Source of the DNA: Algibacter miyuki
GTDB taxonomy: Bacteria; Bacteroidota; Bacteroidia; Flavobacteriales; Flavobacteriaceae
Strand: one strand, 5' to 3'
Assembly: GCF_042427745.1 (NCBI RefSeq)
Contig: NZ_JBHMFA010000010.1
DNA length: 64,000 bases
Shown here: piece by piece, positions 61,622 to 64,000 of the stretch
Position numbering within the stretch: the stretch's first letter is position 1
Layout of the letters: every line of letters begins with the position of its first letter
The notes under the pieces: generated by a model
Seen by the model: only the letters and a program-made list of their open reading frames with translations
Told to the model about the DNA's origin: nothing
Databases searched by the model: none
Made by a program: the position numbers and the translations under genes

Positions 61622-64000
61622 TGGAATTAGAGCAATTAAACGAGCTACTTAAAAAGCACGAATTAGAGTTAGTAATCGGTCTGGAAACACACGTACGATT
61701 AAACACAAAATCAAAATTATTTTGTTCTTGTCCAAACGAAGAAATAGACACACCTAACCAAAACATTTGTTCGGTTTGTACTGGCCAAATGGGTGTTTTA
61801 CCATCCATTAACAAAGAAGCTATTACAAAGGCTATTTACTTTGGTAAAGCGGTAAAATCTACGTTTGAAAACGAAGTGATTTCTTGGGATAGAAAACACT
61901 ACGAATATCCAGACAACCCGAAAAACATACAAATTACACAGTTTCATAACCCTGTTATTCCTGACGGACAAGTATCTTGTTTTAGAAACGATGGTTCGCA
62001 ATTTACAGTGAATTTAACACAAGTTCATATCGAGGAAGATGCTGCAAAATTGATGCATGAGAAAAAAATATCTCTAGTTGATTTCAATAAAGCAGGTGTT
62101 CCACTTATTGAAATTGTTACAGAACCTTGTATTCGCCATATTGAAGATGCTTCAACCTATGCGCAATACATTCAGCGTATTGTTCAAAACTTAAAAATAT
62201 CTGAAGCTAACCTTGAAAAAGGAGAGTTTAAATCGGATGTTTCTGTATCGCTTCGTAAAAAACAGAGCTACGAACTAAACCCGAGAACTGAGATTAAAAA
62301 CTTAAACTCGTTTAAGTTTATGATTGATGCTTTGAAGGAAGAAGTAGAAAAGCAACTTAATTATTACATCGAGAATAAAGCTTTTAGACCAGACCAAACT
62401 ACGGTGCTTTGGGATGCCGATTTAAAGCAAACAAAAACCATGCGTAAAAAGGAATTCGAGGCCGATTACCGTTTTATTTCGGAGCCCGATTTACCTTTTG
62501 TAAGCATTAAAGATGTTGTAGAATCTATTGATGTTGATTTAAGCACACTCCCTTTTGCTGTAGAATCTATTTTAATAAAAGGCGGTGTTTTACCTCAAGA
62601 TGCTAAGTTTTTTACAGCCGATTCATTACGTTCGGAAACCTTTGTTGCTATTAATAATGAATTGAAAGATCCATCATTCGTTGCAAAAACGTTAACCAAT
62701 AATATTAAAGCTGAAGATTATACAAGTATTGAAAATATTTCAGATTTTATAGAAATTTTCAACTTATTCAAAAATGAAAAAGTAACGCCTGTTTTAGCAC
62801 AAAACGCTATTAAATCGCTGTTAGAAGATTCAAAATTCGATTACAAAACGTATTTTGAAGCCAATACTATTTCCGAAGAAAAAATAGAGAATGCCATTGC
62901 AAAGGTTATTTCTGAAAATGAAGCTGTTGCCAGTGATATTAAATCTGGAAACCAAGGAAAAGCTGGTATTTTAGTAGGAAAGGTAATTGCTATAATTGGT
63001 AAAGGTGCTTCAGGAAAAGTAATTCGTGAAGGGATTTTAAAACAAGTTCAAACTTCTGGAGCTAATATTGAAGCTGTTGCCACTAGTCAACAACCAGAAA
63101 CGAACAAAGTTCAAACTGTAAAACAAAAAGAAGAGGAAGTTCTACCGGAAATTCCTTTAATTATAAAAGACGAATATAGAACGCATGTCATCTCGGATGT
63201 ATCTGAAGATAACATTGCAGAAACCGTGACGTTTTCAGGATGGGTGTCTTCTGTACGAGATCATGGTGAATTAATGTTTATTGATTTACGCGATTCAAGT
63301 ACTCAAATTTTCCAAGTCCGTTTAAGCCGAGAATCTTTCGCGAATTTAGACGAACTTGTAAAACTAAAACCAGAATCTGTTATTACCGTGACTGGTACTA
63401 TTGTTCAACGTAAAGAAGACGACTATAATGCGGCTTTAAAAACAGGAACTATAGAATTAGAAGCGACAGATTTAGATATTTTAAACCTGTCTAAAACGCT
63501 TCCTTTTGAAATTAAACGCGCTACAAAAACGAATGAAAACGTTCGTTTTCAGTATAAATATTTAGATCACAGAAATGACGATGTGCGTCGTGTTATTGTT
63601 AATCGCCATAAAGTGATTAAAATGATGCGTGATATTTTGGACGATGATGATTTCCTAGAAATTGAAACGCCAATTTTAAGTGCAGGAACCGATGAAGGCG
63701 CTCGTGAATTTATTGTACCAACCCGTAAGCAAGCCGGTTTATTTTACACTTTACCTCAAGCCCCACAACAGTTTAAACAAATGTTGATGGTTAGTGGTTA
63801 TGAGAAATATTTCCAAATTGCACGTTGTTTTAGAGATGAAGATTCTCGTGGCGATCGCCAACCAGAATTTACACAACTCGATATAGAAATGGCTTACGCA
63901 AGTATGCAACAAATTATCGATTTAAACACGAAAATGTTTAACGCGATTGTGAAGAAAATATATGGCAAAAAATGGGTTTTACATCCGTTTGAAGTAATTA
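61621..64000 (+). CDS. gatB-aspS: GatB-aspartyl-tRNA synthetase fusion (partial, runs off the window)
   Basis: One frame from ATG 61621 has no stop to the window end (793 codons seen). Residues about 1-485 are GatB, the tRNA-binding kinase/amidotransferase: GLETHVRLNTKSKLFCSCPN with CxC and NICSVCTGQMGVLP with CxxC (zinc), SWDRKHYEYPDNPKNIQITQ, HIEEDAAKLMHE, DFNKAGVPLIEIVTEP, NPRTEIKNLNSF, and the YqeY-like tail NQGKAGILVGKVIAIIGKG. A Gln/Glu/Lys-rich linker at about 486-505 follows. From about 512 it is AspRS: anticodon-binding OB fold (FSGWVSSVRDHGELMFIDLR), KYLDHRNDDVRR, DEGAREFIVPTR, LPQAPQQFKQMLMVSGYEKY and motif 2 CFRDEDSRGDRQPEFTQLDI. Motif 3 and the GAD/C-terminal domain lie beyond 64000. 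Confidence 0.93.
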   Translation, partial: MELEQLNELLKKHELELVIGLETHVRLNTKSKLFCSCPNEEIDTPNQNICSVCTGQMGVLPSINKEAITKAIYFGKAVKSTFENEVISWDRKHYEYPDNPKNIQITQFHNPVIPDGQVSCFRNDGSQFTVNLTQVHIEEDAAKLMHEKKISLVDFNKAGVPLIEIVTEPCIRHIEDASTYAQYIQRIVQNLKISEANLEKGEFKSDVSVSLRKKQSYELNPRTEIKNLNSFKFMIDALKEEVEKQLNYYIENKAFRPDQTTVLWDADLKQTKTMRKKEFEADYRFISEPDLPFVSIKDVVESIDVDLSTLPFAVESILIKGGVLPQDAKFFTADSLRSETFVAINNELKDPSFVAKTLTNNIKAEDYTSIENISDFIEIFNLFKNEKVTPVLAQNAIKSLLEDSKFDYKTYFEANTISEEKIENAIAKVISENEAVASDIKSGNQGKAGILVGKVIAIIGKGASGKVIREGILKQVQTSGANIEAVATSQQPETNKVQTVKQKEEEVLPEIPLIIKDEYRTHVISDVSEDNIAETVTFSGWVSSVRDHGELMFIDLRDSSTQIFQVRLSRESFANLDELVKLKPESVITVTGTIVQRKEDDYNAALKTGTIELEATDLDILNLSKTLPFEIKRATKTNENVRFQYKYLDHRNDDVRRVIVNRHKVIKMMRDILDDDDFLEIETPILSAGTDEGAREFIVPTRKQAGLFYTLPQAPQQFKQMLMVSGYEKYFQIARCFRDEDSRGDRQPEFTQLDIEMAYASMQQIIDLNTKMFNAIVKKIYGKKWVLHPFEVI

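Noticed and set aside
61621..64000. Assembly error or frameshift creating a false GatB-AspRS fusion
   Set aside because: The frame is clean across the junction, the linker has normal protein-like composition, and no repeat or homopolymer lies at the joint. It cannot be fully excluded without reads.
1..64000. CRISPR array, rRNA operon, prophage or replication origin
   Set aside because: No regularly spaced direct repeats, rRNA-like blocks, phage structural genes or dnaA-box clusters were seen while reading through.

Overview
The window looks like the chromosome of a marine-type member of the Flavobacteriaceae (Bacteroidota). The support is low-GC DNA, a SusC/SusD pair, a hybrid two-component sensor, GldE-like, DUF4294 and Crp/Fnr proteins of flavobacterial type, lipoprotein signals, and several copies of the Bacteroidota -7 promoter box TAnnTTTG. 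This assignment comes from reading the sequence; no database search was run.

Positions 1-4260 are an accessory, decaying region. It holds tiny ORFs, a small membrane-protein gene broken by an in-frame TAG, a palindromic intergenic element, a secreted hypothetical protein, a dead IS3-family insertion sequence with both terminal repeats still visible (1732-3069), and a truncated APC permease. An intact MarC-family gene follows. From 4.5 to 17 kb the content is conventional: a methyltransferase, a membrane histidine kinase, a kynurenine-degradation cluster (kynU, kmo, 3-hydroxyanthranilate dioxygenase, ACMS decarboxylase), an O-methyltransferase, DUF4268, GNAT, hemolysin III and DUF4294 proteins, an M42 peptidase, a Nudix hydrolase and PrsW. 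A small terminator-ended RNA candidate lies at about 17.09-17.16 kb.

17.3-29.3 kb is a complete fructan utilisation locus. A periplasmic sugar-binding hybrid two-component regulator is followed by a sugar porter, a GH32 lipoprotein, SusC, SusD and a PfkB fructokinase. The logic is that surface SusCD and GH32 capture and cut fructan, the porter imports fructose, the kinase phosphorylates it, and the sensor switches the locus on.

29.4-35.8 kb (minus strand) is an RND efflux operon. Then come a TPR histidine kinase, queE, two tandem secreted paralogues, a HerA-like ATPase, a YitT protein and a GHMP kinase. A minus-strand run from 52.2 down to 44.2 kb carries coaX, an outer-membrane barrel protein, a TPR protein, lptC, a 61-aa membrane protein, a CBS-domain protein and a SurA/PpiD-like isomerase. 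tRNA-Phe(GAA) sits at 52.4 kb with its own promoter and terminator. An acyl-CoA carboxylase operon (carrier, biotin carboxylase, carboxyltransferase) follows, then a one-domain DEAD-box-like protein, a YceI protein and a divergent Crp/MFS pair.

The most striking element is at the right end: a gatC-like gene, gatA, and then one uninterrupted reading frame that begins as GatB and continues into aspartyl-tRNA synthetase. It runs off the window at 64000. The layout suggests that Asp-tRNA(Asn) is made and amidated by a covalently linked synthetase-amidotransferase, i.e. a built-in transamidosome.
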